Source of the DNA: G963665005 sp963665005 | GTDB taxonomy: Bacteria; Bacillota; Clostridia; Christensenellales; SZUA-584 | Assembly (NCBI GenBank): GCA_963665005.2 | Contig: CAXXTQ010000002.1 | Coordinates: 50,245-114,244, forward strand | Length of the DNA: 64,000 nucleotides | Direction: 5' to 3' | Shown: positions 7,594 to 16,051 of the stretch, piece after piece | Layout: every line of letters begins with the position of its first letter | Numbering within the stretch: the first letter of the stretch is position 1 | Position numbers and translations under genes: made by a program | Notes under the pieces: model-generated | The model's database searches: none | Seen by the model: the letters and a program-made list of their open reading frames with translations, nothing else | What the model was told of the DNA's origin: nothing

Positions 7594-8517
7594 TTATGCC
7601 AATGCATAAAAGGTGTTCAGCACGAATAATACTGCACACGACACAATAAATAATGCCATGCCCACGTTAGAAAAAACAGTTGCTTTCCATTTTTCTTTGG
7701 ACAGTACTATTTCGCTCTGTTTGAATGATATTCGTTTTTTATTGATAAAAAACAGTACAAGGCCGGCTATTACAATACCCAAAACAACGTTTCCGTACAG
7801 CAATGTCAAAACTGTGGTTTCTTTGAGCACCATAGGCGCTATAACAGAACCCATGAAATTAATTATAATATGAAACGCTATCGTATAACGTATCTTGCCC
7901 GTTTTTACAAATACATACCCGAAGGCAAGCCCTAAAGCAAACGCATAAAAAAACTGAGATATATTGCCGTGCACCAAGCCAAATATCAGGCCGGATGTTA
8001 TAACGGCAACTCGTTCTCCGTATCTGCTCAGCCTTTCTATCAAAAGCTTGCGGTAAAAAAGTTCTTCTATTACGGGAGCAAGTATAACGACTATTATAAG
8101 ATTGAACCATATATCCAAGCCCATTATAGTATCCGCAACTAAATCGGACATATCACTTTGTACTATTGTACTTATTATCGACGATAAAATAGTCGAAGCT
8201 ATGTTTCCTGCGCTTACAAGAAAATAGCATATCATAAATATTATAACAAGCTGTCCGGGGTTTAGTTTTTTCTGTTTGATTTTTGAAGCGGGAATTTTAT
8301 TTAGCGCAAATGCGGCAATAGGCATTATTATCACATAGGTCGGTAAAAACGTTAGTACGTAATAACCCCACTTTCCGAAACTTTCAGGGAAAAATGCCGA
8401 AAAGAGAGCATCAACAATTACGCCGATAATAACAGAAGATATTACTATTCCGAACATTATAAGCCCTATGTGCGAAAATATCTTTTTCTCTGTAAAAAGG
8501 TCAGTCTCTGATAACAT
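7594..8517 (-). CDS. CPBP (Abi) family intramembrane metalloprotease
   Basis: About 307 residues, eight or more membrane segments. The family motifs are present: EELFYR (EExxxR), FGLVHG (FxxxH) and AFHIIINF (HxxxN), which supply the metal-binding glutamates and histidines of Rce1-type proteases. Related proteins act in bacteriocin self-immunity or peptide maturation; no bacteriocin gene is visible here. The ATG at 8517 is preferred over the TTG at 8529, because that TTG overlaps the ribosome site GGAG, which is 6 bases before the ATG. Confidence 0.9.
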   Translation of the reverse strand: MLSETDLFTEKKIFSHIGLIMFGIVISSVIIGVIVDALFSAFFPESFGKWGYYVLTFLPTYVIIMPIAAFALNKIPASKIKQKKLNPGQLVIIFMICYFLVSAGNIASTILSSIISTIVQSDMSDLVADTIMGLDIWFNLIIVVILAPVIEELFYRKLLIERLSRYGERVAVITSGLIFGLVHGNISQFFYAFALGLAFGYVFVKTGKIRYTIAFHIIINFMGSVIAPMVLKETTVLTLLYGNVVLGIVIAGLVLFFINKKRISFKQSEIVLSKEKWKATVFSNVGMALFIVSCAVLFVLNTFYALA

Positions 8518-8544
8518 GCGTTTCTCCAAAAAGATAGTATATTT

Positions 8545-8832
8545 TTAGTCTCTGTTAAAATCTACCGATACGGCTTTTTCCATGATGCCGTGCATGAATT
8601 CACGCACAGGCTGGTGAAGCTCGTGTTTGTCATATATCTCATAATCTTCCTTGCTGTCAAAATCGGCTATAAGAGCTATTTCATAAGAACGCTCGCTTTT
8701 TTTGTCGTCCAGCCCGACCTCAATGTTTTTAACCTCGGGCATTGCGGCAAGAGATAAAAGCTTTTGTTTTGCCTCTTCGGCTTTGTTTTTTTCGCACTGT
8801 TTTAAGCCAAAGCATACAATATGCCTGTACAT
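8545..8832 (-). CDS. Dabb (stress-responsive A/B barrel) family protein
   Basis: 95 residues, one alpha+beta barrel domain, with the typical opening YRHIVCFGLK and the segment DFDSKEDYEIYDKHELH followed by HQPVREF. These small proteins dimerise; some are plant stress proteins, some bacterial ones act as ligand-binding or cyclase-like proteins. The start lies 11 bp after the cobT stop and its ribosome site sits in that overlap, so it is co-transcribed with cobT. The function is unknown. Confidence 0.85.
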   Translation of the reverse strand: MYRHIVCFGLKQCEKNKAEEAKQKLLSLAAMPEVKNIEVGLDDKKSERSYEIALIADFDSKEDYEIYDKHELHQPVREFMHGIMEKAVSVDFNRD

Positions 8833-8843
8833 ATAATTTCTCC

Positions 8844-9899
8844 TTATCTTATATCGACCAAATTTGAAGAGTCTATTCTTGCTTCTTCAAAAGTAGCCAT
8901 GTTCTTTATCATAACTAGGCTTACGCCGAGTATATTAAACATCAAAGGGCAGCCGCTTCCTTCGCCGAGCCGCATCTGCAAATCCAGAGGAGCTTTTAGC
9001 CCGAGTTCATCCATGGCAACACCAAAACCCGGTTCAGTGCTTACATGCGAAGCGAACATATATTGTGTAACCGCAGGATTGAACCTGCTTGCCGCAAGCG
9101 CCGCTGCCGCCGATATAAAGCCGTCTACAACAACCGCCATCTGTTTATAAGCCGCGCCGAGGAAAAACCCCGTCATAGCCGCTATATCAAACCCTCCGAC
9201 TTTGGAAAGCACGTCTAGTACATTGTCTTTCTCCGGGCTGTTTACCTCTATCGCCTGCTCGACTACCGCTATCTTTTTTTTAAGCTGCTCGTCCGACACT
9301 CCCGCGCCTTTGCCGACAACGAGCTCTGCGGGAGTCTGTGTTAATACCGTAACGACTGCCGAAGAAGATGTTGTATTGCATATACCCATTTCACCGCAGC
9401 CTACCAAACGGTATCCTTTTGCCCAAAGCTCTTCAGCGGCGTCTATACCGTACGCTATAGCCTGAACCGCCTGCTGTATATCCATAGCCGCGCCTTTTGC
9501 GATATTGCGCGTTCCGTCTCCAACGCGCCGGCTTTGTACTCCCTTAACCGTTTCAAACCCCTTTATACCCATATCATAAATAAAAACATCTGCATCGCAA
9601 TGCGCCGCGATTGCATTGACGCCCGTTATGCCTTTTGCCATGTTTTTCACCTGCATTGCAGTTACGCTCTGCGGAACGGGAGAGATATCCTCTTCCCAAA
9701 CTCCGTTGTCCGCAGCAAAAACCGCGACCGCCTTTTTTGGGTCGGGAATGTTTGTCTTTCCGAATATTCCGGCCAACTTAACAGCGTATTCTTCAAGAAG
9801 CCCAAGGCTGCCTATAGGTTTTACAAGACTGTCTGCCCGCTCTCTCGCTTTTGCCATCGCGGCGGCAGACGGCTGCTTAATATTAATTATTCTTTTCAC
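8844..9899 (-). CDS. cobT: Nicotinate-nucleotide:dimethylbenzimidazole phosphoribosyltransferase
   Basis: CobT transfers phosphoribose from nicotinate mononucleotide to 5,6-dimethylbenzimidazole (or another lower base), making the alpha-ribazole phosphate of the cobalamin nucleotide loop. 351 residues, the full family length. Recognisable motifs are VGCGEMGICNTTSSSAVV and, near the C-terminus, RLGEGSGCPL with the catalytic Glu. The start codon is GTG at 9899 with AAGGAG upstream. No other cobalamin gene and no visible B12 riboswitch lies nearby, so this may serve salvage or remodelling of corrinoids. Confidence 0.93.
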   Translation of the reverse strand: MKRIINIKQPSAAAMAKARERADSLVKPIGSLGLLEEYAVKLAGIFGKTNIPDPKKAVAVFAADNGVWEEDISPVPQSVTAMQVKNMAKGITGVNAIAAHCDADVFIYDMGIKGFETVKGVQSRRVGDGTRNIAKGAAMDIQQAVQAIAYGIDAAEELWAKGYRLVGCGEMGICNTTSSSAVVTVLTQTPAELVVGKGAGVSDEQLKKKIAVVEQAIEVNSPEKDNVLDVLSKVGGFDIAAMTGFFLGAAYKQMAVVVDGFISAAAALAASRFNPAVTQYMFASHVSTEPGFGVAMDELGLKAPLDLQMRLGEGSGCPLMFNILGVSLVMIKNMATFEEARIDSSNLVDIR

Positions 9900-10100
9900 A
9901 AAGCAACTCCTTAAAGCTTTTTTACAATTTTACATCAGAACATTCCCTTTTACAATGAAAGGTTGCATTATACAGATACTTTTTGCTTAAAATCATGAAT
10001 TGTTACATTTTTCACTTTAAAAAAAATTATTATATGCTATAATCTTTGTTGACGTAAATTTTTTGACTTATAAGAAATTATATTTAAGGAGAAATACAAA

Positions 10101-10931
10101 TTGTATAGAATTCTCGAAAAAAGAGTCTTGAACGAACAAGTTAAGCTAATGGTTATAGACGCTCCCCTGATAGCTAAAAAAGCGCAGGCAGGCCAGTTTA
10201 TAATCTTAAGGGTAAACGATAAAGGAGAACGCATTCCTTTAACTATCGCCGATTATAACAGAGATAAAGGGACTATTACAATTATCTTTCAGGAAGTCGG
10301 CAAAACGACCATGCTTCTTGGGACATTGAACGAGGGCGACAGCCTTGCCGATTTTGTAGGGCCTTTGGGCAAAGCTTCGCATTTTGACAGCAGCGTAAAA
10401 AAAGCGGCCGTCATCGGCGGCGGGCTCGGAACGGCCATAGCATACCCGCAGGCAAAAAAGCTTCATTCTCTGGGTGTTGATGTAACAAGCATAGTTGGTT
10501 TTCGCAATAAAGACCTTATTTTACTCGAAGGCGAGCTTAGCGCTGTTTCGAATAAACATATCATTATCACCGACGACGGAAGCAACGGCAATAAAGGGTT
10601 TGTAACGGATGCTCTTAAAAAAGAAATTGACTCTGGCGAAAAATTCGATTTGGTTATAGCCATCGGCCCGCTTATTATGATGAAGTTTGTTGCAAAGCTT
10701 ACAAAAGAGTACGGAATAAAAACGATTATCAGCATGAACCCTGTTATGATAGACGGCACAGGCATGTGCGGCGGATGCAGAGTTACTGTCGGCGGCGAGA
10801 CGAAATTCGCCTGCGTTGACGGCCCCGATTTTGACGGGCATGAAGTTGACTTCGACGAAGCAATGAGGCGTCAGAATATGTATAAAAAACAAGAAAAAGA
10901 ATCCTGCAATTTATTCAAGGGGGTTAATTAA
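10101..10931 (+). CDS. nfnA: NfnA-like FAD/NAD-binding [2Fe-2S] subunit of ferredoxin:NADP oxidoreductase
   Basis: 276 residues of the PyrK / ferredoxin-NADP reductase family: FAD-binding barrel (RIPLTIADY), NAD-binding fold with VIGGGLGTAIAYPQAK, and a C-terminal [2Fe-2S] site DGTGMCGGCRVTVGG with a further Cys in FACVDGPDF. Together with the next gene it forms the NfnAB (Stn-like) complex, which couples NADH and reduced ferredoxin to NADPH by electron bifurcation. The start is TTG at 10101, supported by AAGGAGAAA. The stop overlaps the nfnB ATG (TAATG). Homologous pairs are often annotated as sulfide dehydrogenase or as glutamate synthase parts. Confidence 0.88.
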   Translation: MYRILEKRVLNEQVKLMVIDAPLIAKKAQAGQFIILRVNDKGERIPLTIADYNRDKGTITIIFQEVGKTTMLLGTLNEGDSLADFVGPLGKASHFDSSVKKAAVIGGGLGTAIAYPQAKKLHSLGVDVTSIVGFRNKDLILLEGELSAVSNKHIIITDDGSNGNKGFVTDALKKEIDSGEKFDLVIAIGPLIMMKFVAKLTKEYGIKTIISMNPVMIDGTGMCGGCRVTVGGETKFACVDGPDFDGHEVDFDEAMRRQNMYKKQEKESCNLFKGVN

Positions 10932-12325
10932 TGGCAAAGCGCAATATGGACTTGAAAAAAACAGCAATGCCCGAGCAAGACGCAAAGAAAAGAGCGGGCA
11001 ATTTTGGAGAAGTGTCATTGGGATATACAGAGGAAATGGCAATAAACGAAGCAAACCGCTGCCTCCAGTGCAAAAATCAGCCTTGCGTATCGGGATGCCC
11101 CGTATTTGTACAGATACCCCAGTTTATAAAGCTTATAGCGCAGGGAAAACACGTGGACGCTTACAATAAAATCCGCGAAACGAACGGCCTTCCTGCAATA
11201 TGCGGAAGAGTCTGCCCCCAGGAAGAACAATGTGAAAAGCTCTGTGTAAGAGGCATAAAAGGTGAACCTGTCGGCATAGGCAGGCTTGAGCGGTTCTGTT
11301 CCGATTTCGCTATCGATAAGGGCGTAGAAGCGGTAACGTGCGCGCCGCCCATAGGCAAAAAAGCAGCCGTCATAGGCTCGGGCCCTGCCGGATTAACTTG
11401 CGCTGCAGATTTAGCAAAAGCGGGCGTGGACGTAACTATATTCGAGGCTTTTCATGTTTCGGGAGGAGTTTTAGTTTACGGCATACCCGAATTCAGGCTT
11501 CCTAAAGCGCTTGTACAAAAAGAGATAGATGCCCTCTCTGCAATGGGCGTTAAGATAGAGAACAACATGGTTATAGGCAGGATACTGACCATAGATGATT
11601 TAAAACAAATGGGCTTTGATACCATGTTTATAGGAACGGGAGCAGGCCTTCCTTCTTTCATGAAAATACCGGGCGAAAATCTTAACGGAGTTTATTCGGC
11701 TAACGAGTTTTTGACACGTATCAACCTCATGAAGGGCTACAAATTCCCCGAGCACGATACGCCCGTGGTACTGCATAAAAAGGTTGCTGTCATAGGCGGC
11801 GGAAACGTTGCCATGGACTCGGCAAGGTGCGCAAAGCGCCTCGGCGCAGAAGAGGTACATATAGTATACCGCAGAAGCGAAGTGGAAATGCCGGCTAGAA
11901 ACGAAGAGATAGAGCACGCCAAAGAAGAAGGCATTATGCTTTCTCTGCTCGTCAACCCAACTGCAATTCTCGGCACGGAAGACGGCTATGTAAAAGGCAT
12001 GACTCTTCAGAAAATGGAACTTGGCGAACCGGATAGTTCGGGAAGGCGCAGGCCTGTGCCGATAGAAGGTTCGGAGTACGATATAGAATTAGATGCTGTT
12101 GTGGTAGCAATCGGCCAAAGCCCGAATCCGCTTTTGCGTGAAGTTACGCCCGGCCTTAAAACGCAGACCTGGGGCGGAATCATTATCGACGAAGAAACGG
12201 GGCAGACTTCTATAGAAGGCGTTTATGCCGGCGGCGACGCGGTTTCTGGTGCGGCTACCGTTATTCTTGCAATGGGCGCAGGAAAAAAGGCTGCAAAATC
12301 TATGCTCGAATATATGCAAAAATAA
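10931..12325 (+). CDS. nfnB: NfnB / GltA-type NADPH oxidoreductase subunit
   Basis: 464 residues, like the glutamate synthase small subunit. The N-terminus binds two 4Fe-4S clusters (CLQCKNQPCVSGCP and CGRVCPQEEQCEKLC). An FAD-binding Rossmann motif follows at VIGSGPAGLTCAADLAKAG and an NADPH-binding one at VIGGGNVAMDSARCAKRLG. The C-terminal GGDAVSGAATVILAMGAGK closes the flavin site. No large glutamate synthase subunit is nearby, and pairing with nfnA marks it as the NADPH/bifurcating-FAD subunit of Nfn. Annotation as gltA is common but misleading in this context. A terminator follows 16 bp after the stop. Confidence 0.88.
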   Translation: MAKRNMDLKKTAMPEQDAKKRAGNFGEVSLGYTEEMAINEANRCLQCKNQPCVSGCPVFVQIPQFIKLIAQGKHVDAYNKIRETNGLPAICGRVCPQEEQCEKLCVRGIKGEPVGIGRLERFCSDFAIDKGVEAVTCAPPIGKKAAVIGSGPAGLTCAADLAKAGVDVTIFEAFHVSGGVLVYGIPEFRLPKALVQKEIDALSAMGVKIENNMVIGRILTIDDLKQMGFDTMFIGTGAGLPSFMKIPGENLNGVYSANEFLTRINLMKGYKFPEHDTPVVLHKKVAVIGGGNVAMDSARCAKRLGAEEVHIVYRRSEVEMPARNEEIEHAKEEGIMLSLLVNPTAILGTEDGYVKGMTLQKMELGEPDSSGRRRPVPIEGSEYDIELDAVVVAIGQSPNPLLREVTPGLKTQTWGGIIIDEETGQTSIEGVYAGGDAVSGAATVILAMGAGKKAAKSMLEYMQK

Positions 12326-12340
12326 TAAGAACAAATACCA

Positions 12341-12371
12341 AAGAGGATACTTATGGTGTATCCTCTTTTTT
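12341..12371 (+). terminator. Terminator after nfnAB, overlapping the convergent gene's end
   Basis: AAGAGGATAC (12341-12350) pairs perfectly with GTATCCTCTT (12358-12367) and runs into TTTTTT. The hairpin contains the stop codon of the convergent membrane-protein gene. Confidence 0.85.
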
Positions 12372-12704
12372 GTTTGGCGATTTTATAAGAATATATATAT
12401 AGGCTGATAACGCCGCAACATTTAAAGCCAGTATTAAATAATCCCATAAGCCGGCTTGGTCGGTAACGCAGAAAATAAGATTAACTCCCAGAAATAAAAA
12501 CGTTGCTATTTTGAACAAAAGATATTTCTTTTGGGAGATAAGCATTAAAACAATATACGCGATACCATCCGCCGCCATAAGCAAAGCAAGAATATATTTG
12601 CAAGATTCTTGTATGCTAATAAGCTGTATTATGCCGAATATTATCCAAAACAAACCTTGCGCAGCCATGCTTACATAAAAACAAATTTTAGCTGTTTTAA
12701 GCAT
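12351..12704 (-). CDS. Small four-helix membrane protein, unknown function
   Basis: 117 residues, nearly all hydrophobic: helices around residues 5-30, 36-55, 62-80 and 85-105, then a short charged tail (KSPNKKED). I do not recognise the family. The start is set at the ATG at 12704: it overlaps the dgkA stop as TAATG and has GGAGG six bases upstream; a longer frame from 12725 would lie inside dgkA. Translational coupling to dgkA suggests a shared job in lipid-carrier recycling or cell-envelope metabolism, which is inference. Confidence 0.7.
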   Translation of the reverse strand: MLKTAKICFYVSMAAQGLFWIIFGIIQLISIQESCKYILALLMAADGIAYIVLMLISQKKYLLFKIATFLFLGVNLIFCVTDQAGLWDYLILALNVAALSAYIYILIKSPNKKEDTP

Positions 12705-13066
12705 TAGATACCTCCATAAAACCATTCCAGTATGTGCGGCACAAATATAATAATTCCTATTGCCGCAGAGAAAATCGAAAACACCAGCGTAGCGCCGGCG
12801 GCGATATCCTTTGCTTTTTTGGCTAAAACTTTATACTGATTTGTTTGTAGGTCTACTGCGCTTTCTATAGCGGTATTAACCATTTCAAGGCTTATAACAA
12901 CACCGCAGCATATAAGAATTACCGCCCATTCTATGCCCGAAAGCCTGACGATAAATCCAAGAGCCGCTGCCAGTATAAAGCAGACAATAATAATGCGGAA
13001 ATTGTTCTCTGTTAAAAAGACAAGCTTGATTCCGTTTACCGCATTTTTTAATGATTTTAAAACCAT
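12704..13066 (-). CDS. dgkA: Diacylglycerol/undecaprenol kinase (DgkA family)
   Basis: 120 residues, three membrane helices. Family motifs are present: the N-terminal amphipathic segment, ENNFRI, and the active-site stretch VISLEMVNTAIESAVDL with Glu and Asn near the ATP site, then KAKDIAAGA. In Gram-positives this enzyme mostly phosphorylates undecaprenol, supplying carrier lipid for wall synthesis. First gene of a two-gene minus-strand unit. The ribosome site is weak (GGGGTAATGG). Confidence 0.9.
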   Translation of the reverse strand: MVLKSLKNAVNGIKLVFLTENNFRIIIVCFILAAALGFIVRLSGIEWAVILICCGVVISLEMVNTAIESAVDLQTNQYKVLAKKAKDIAAGATLVFSIFSAAIGIIIFVPHILEWFYGGI

Positions 13067-13175
13067 TTAACCATTACCCCGCTATATAATAAGTATTAAA
13101 CTGTATTGTGCTCATACAAAAAACATTATATACAAATACGCAGCGATGTCAAGTATACTTTACACCGCATACTAC

Positions 13176-13209
13176 AAAAAAAGGGCTTGCACAATTATGT
13201 GTAAACCCT
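13176..13209 (-). terminator. Terminator of the secreted beta-propeller gene
   Basis: Imperfect stem AGGGCTTGCACA / TGTGTAAACCCT (13182-13209) followed on the minus strand by a run of seven T (13182-13176). A T-rich run on the other side (13211-13216) may let it act in both directions. Confidence 0.7.
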
Positions 13210-13227
13210 CATTTTTTAAGCGGAGTT

Positions 13228-15057
13228 TTATTCTATCTCTATAAAATATATCTTTTGTTTTCTTGTCCCTACCACAATCATGTTGTCATATATAGCAGGT
13301 GTAGATTCAAAGTTGATACCTTCGCCCATATTCAGCTTATCCACTTCACTGCCCGTAGCACCGTCGATAAGCGCGATATCGCCCGCCTTGTCGCACTGCA
13401 CGATATAACCCTTGCCATCTTCTGTGTACACGGGTACAGGAGAAGACGGAGACCATCCGGCAATATCCATATCATACTCCCAAACCTGCACACCTGTTAG
13501 TTTATCAAGCGCGACAAGCCTGCTTGTCGTAGAATCTCCTTTAACCTCTTGCGTTATATTGAATATTATCAGCCCTTCCATGCTCGTACCGTCTTTTCCA
13601 AGCACAGGAGAAGCAAGTATTCCGCCGTCAACACTGCCAGACCTAACGGTATATTTCTCCTCCCAGATAATCTCTCCGGTCATACCGTCAAGTTTACGGG
13701 CATATGCCGTGTCCGAGCTTCCATTCTTTCTTACATCCTCGTCATATTCACATCCTGTATACAGATAGAACGTATTGTTCGCTATATCTTCTTCAAGCAC
13801 CATGGATACATCGCTGTCGTCCGTAAGGTCGTTTGCGTAAACCAGCTCTAACGTATTAAGGTTAACGCATTGCAGCATACCGATGTTGTCGGTAAAAATT
13901 AGATAATCTCTCCATGCCACGGCAGAGTCTTCCATGCCCCATCTTCCGCCGTCGTCCGCAGCCACATTTCTCGGAGTGGTGTATCTATATTTTTGTTTTA
14001 CAGGATCCGGGTCCATAGTGACTGTTCCGGCGTCGGGGTCATAATTCGTGTTTAGTTTGCATGTATATAAAACGCCGTTTTCTCCAAGAACGATAAGCGT
14101 ATCCGTTTCTGCGTCTATAAGCGCGCTCGAATCATACGCCTGCCAGTTCCTCAGAGCAAAAGGATCGCCCGAGGTTGCACCGAACTTCATCAAAAGCGTT
14201 CCGTCTATAAGGTTAAAAGCCCTGAAATACATGTCGTTGCTTTTATTGCCGTCTCCATCCGGGCTTATGCCCTGTCCCACGTAAACGATAGGGTATCCTC
14301 TCGGGTCAAGGCTCGCTGTGCCTTTTGTCGGCGCTCCTATGTTTATAAAATCTCTCGTTTTTTCACCCGTTTCGAGTTCCATAAAATACATGTTCCCATC
14401 GAGAGTAGCGTATATTACTTCAGTAAAATTTTCTTTCGTTCTAAACTCATCGTAAAGCATTGTCATGTTTTCTCTTGTCTCTGCCGGCCATTTTACTATA
14501 AGCGGCTGCCCCGTCCATCCCGTACCAGTCCAGGTACCTATCGCGCCTATATCTTTTGCATTTACCTCTGTCAGTTCTTCTTTTGTGATATCAGCCGTTC
14601 CGTAGCTTGCCGCGTCTCTGTAGTTGTTGCCTCGGAATGTAATAACGCCTTCAAGCTGTGTATACTCTTCTCCCGTCGCGAATGATATTATCTCGTCTCG
14701 GGAGAAAGAAGAAACTTCTGTTCCGTTGTCCATAATATTCGTCTCAAAATCAAAATTTGAAGGCTGTGTTTCATCCGTCGCGTGAGGAACAAGGTCTATA
14801 GCGAGCGACGGCTCGGGAGTCGGCGTTGCGGGAGCCTGCGTCTCGTCCGTAGGCAAATTAACAGCATCTTCGTCAGGGGCTGTCATTGCTAATGATGAAC
14901 TTGGTGATTCGCCGCTGCCCGGTTTTTCAGATGTCGCTTTAACAATAAAGAATATTCCAACCGCAAGCGCAACGATAAGCAAGCCTATGATTACATAAAA
15001 TCTTGTCCTTGCCTTTCTTCGTATTCTGCGCCTTCTGGCGTATTGTCTTTTTTTCAT
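13228..15057 (-). CDS. Membrane-anchored PQQ-type beta-propeller protein
   Basis: 609 residues. A very basic N-terminus (KKRQYARRRRIRRKAR) precedes one membrane helix (about 21-42), then a Ser/Pro/Thr-rich linker to about residue 100 and a large extracellular domain. That domain has repeated blades typical of PQQ/BamB-like propellers: SALIDAETDTLIVLGENG, RLVALDKLTGVQVWEYD, DIALIDGATGSEV. Such proteins bind ligands or other proteins; there is no PQQ enzyme partner here. BamB function is excluded since there is no outer-membrane context. RBS AGGAAGG is six bases before the ATG. Single-gene unit with its own terminator. Confidence 0.8.
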   Translation of the reverse strand: MKKRQYARRRRIRRKARTRFYVIIGLLIVALAVGIFFIVKATSEKPGSGESPSSSLAMTAPDEDAVNLPTDETQAPATPTPEPSLAIDLVPHATDETQPSNFDFETNIMDNGTEVSSFSRDEIISFATGEEYTQLEGVITFRGNNYRDAASYGTADITKEELTEVNAKDIGAIGTWTGTGWTGQPLIVKWPAETRENMTMLYDEFRTKENFTEVIYATLDGNMYFMELETGEKTRDFINIGAPTKGTASLDPRGYPIVYVGQGISPDGDGNKSNDMYFRAFNLIDGTLLMKFGATSGDPFALRNWQAYDSSALIDAETDTLIVLGENGVLYTCKLNTNYDPDAGTVTMDPDPVKQKYRYTTPRNVAADDGGRWGMEDSAVAWRDYLIFTDNIGMLQCVNLNTLELVYANDLTDDSDVSMVLEEDIANNTFYLYTGCEYDEDVRKNGSSDTAYARKLDGMTGEIIWEEKYTVRSGSVDGGILASPVLGKDGTSMEGLIIFNITQEVKGDSTTSRLVALDKLTGVQVWEYDMDIAGWSPSSPVPVYTEDGKGYIVQCDKAGDIALIDGATGSEVDKLNMGEGINFESTPAIYDNMIVVGTRKQKIYFIEIE

Positions 15058-15156
15058 GTTATACCTTCCTAAATCTTTTTCTCCTTTGCATTTTCCGTTT
15101 AATTATACTATATAACGACAAAGTATTACAGTCTTAATGTTTATGCATGAAAACGC

Positions 15157-16020
15157 TTATTTTTCCCTGCAAAAAACGCTGCTGTAACGCGGCTTTCCAA
15201 ACTCTCTCATAAACCTTTCGCATTTGCAGAGCAGCATATAATATATATTAAGGCCGCATCCTTCCATCGTTTCATAATTGCCCATGCCCTTAGATATTAG
15301 AATATCCGCGTCATAAAAAAGCTCTTTGGCCTCTTGCGATATTTCATCGATTATTGTTCCGGGAATCGCCATGCCGTTATCGACAACGGGCACAATGTCA
15401 GAAAGCCCTACTTCTTTTGCATCAGCAATAGTCACATCGTTCAGTACGGGAAATCCGCGCACAATAGAAGTTATTTTAAGCTTTGGGTAAAGCTCTTTTA
15501 TAAAAGCGATACATATCTTATCGAATACTATCTCTCCGCTGTTGTCATGCACGAACAGCAGAGTTTCCGCTTTTTTTAAATCTTCTTTCAATTCATCGTA
15601 AGCTTCCCCGAGGTCTATATCCACAGCAGCCTCAATAAGCTCATGAAGCTTTTCTTTGCTCACTCCCGATGAATTGCCAAAATCGATATAATTGCCCGTC
15701 ATGGCATATTGCAATGCTCTGTAAAGCTTGTCGGGCGCATTGGTAATATGCGCTATTATATCATCCTCCATATCTAGTATAGCCTTGTTATAGATATATT
15801 TTTCTTTCTCGTATAAGTCTTTGCTGCCCGCCTCTTTGGCGACAAGTGACATCAATTCGGCAACAATCGGCGGAGCGGAAGACTCGGCGTCAGACTCCGC
15901 AATAGTTTTGCAAACACCTCTCATAAACGCCATTCTTTTATCCGCGTCTTTTTGAAAATTTCCGTAGTTGCGGTCCATTTGGTTAAATATGCAGTAGATA
16001 CATTCTGTTGTCATTTTCAT
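15157..16020 (-). CDS. DUF89 / ARMT1-like damage-control phosphatase
   Basis: 287 residues. DUF89 proteins are metal-dependent phosphatases thought to hydrolyse damaged or overproduced sugar phosphates and phosphometabolites. Visible motifs: an N-terminal CIYC pair, typical of the bacterial subgroup; FVHDNSGEIVFDKI, with the metal-binding DN; a conserved RGFPVLNDVT; and KGMGNYETMEG. The gene is followed downstream by the propeller gene and preceded by the binding lipoprotein 31 bp away, so these may be co-transcribed. The substrate is unknown. Confidence 0.85.
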   Translation of the reverse strand: MKMTTECIYCIFNQMDRNYGNFQKDADKRMAFMRGVCKTIAESDAESSAPPIVAELMSLVAKEAGSKDLYEKEKYIYNKAILDMEDDIIAHITNAPDKLYRALQYAMTGNYIDFGNSSGVSKEKLHELIEAAVDIDLGEAYDELKEDLKKAETLLFVHDNSGEIVFDKICIAFIKELYPKLKITSIVRGFPVLNDVTIADAKEVGLSDIVPVVDNGMAIPGTIIDEISQEAKELFYDADILISKGMGNYETMEGCGLNIYYMLLCKCERFMREFGKPRYSSVFCREK

Positions 16021-16051
16021 ATAATTTATTTAGCTCCTGTCAAATAATTTT

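Noticed and set aside
9900..10100. Cobalamin riboswitch upstream of cobT
   Set aside because: The 200 bp spacer is AT-rich and shows no B12-box-like sequence or long structured leader on the minus strand.
10931..12325. Glutamate synthase small subunit (gltD)
   Set aside because: No large subunit is present, and the overlapping NfnA-type gene fits the Nfn complex better.
13228..15057. BamB outer-membrane assembly factor
   Set aside because: The propeller fold is similar, but this is a Gram-positive context with a membrane anchor and no other Bam genes.
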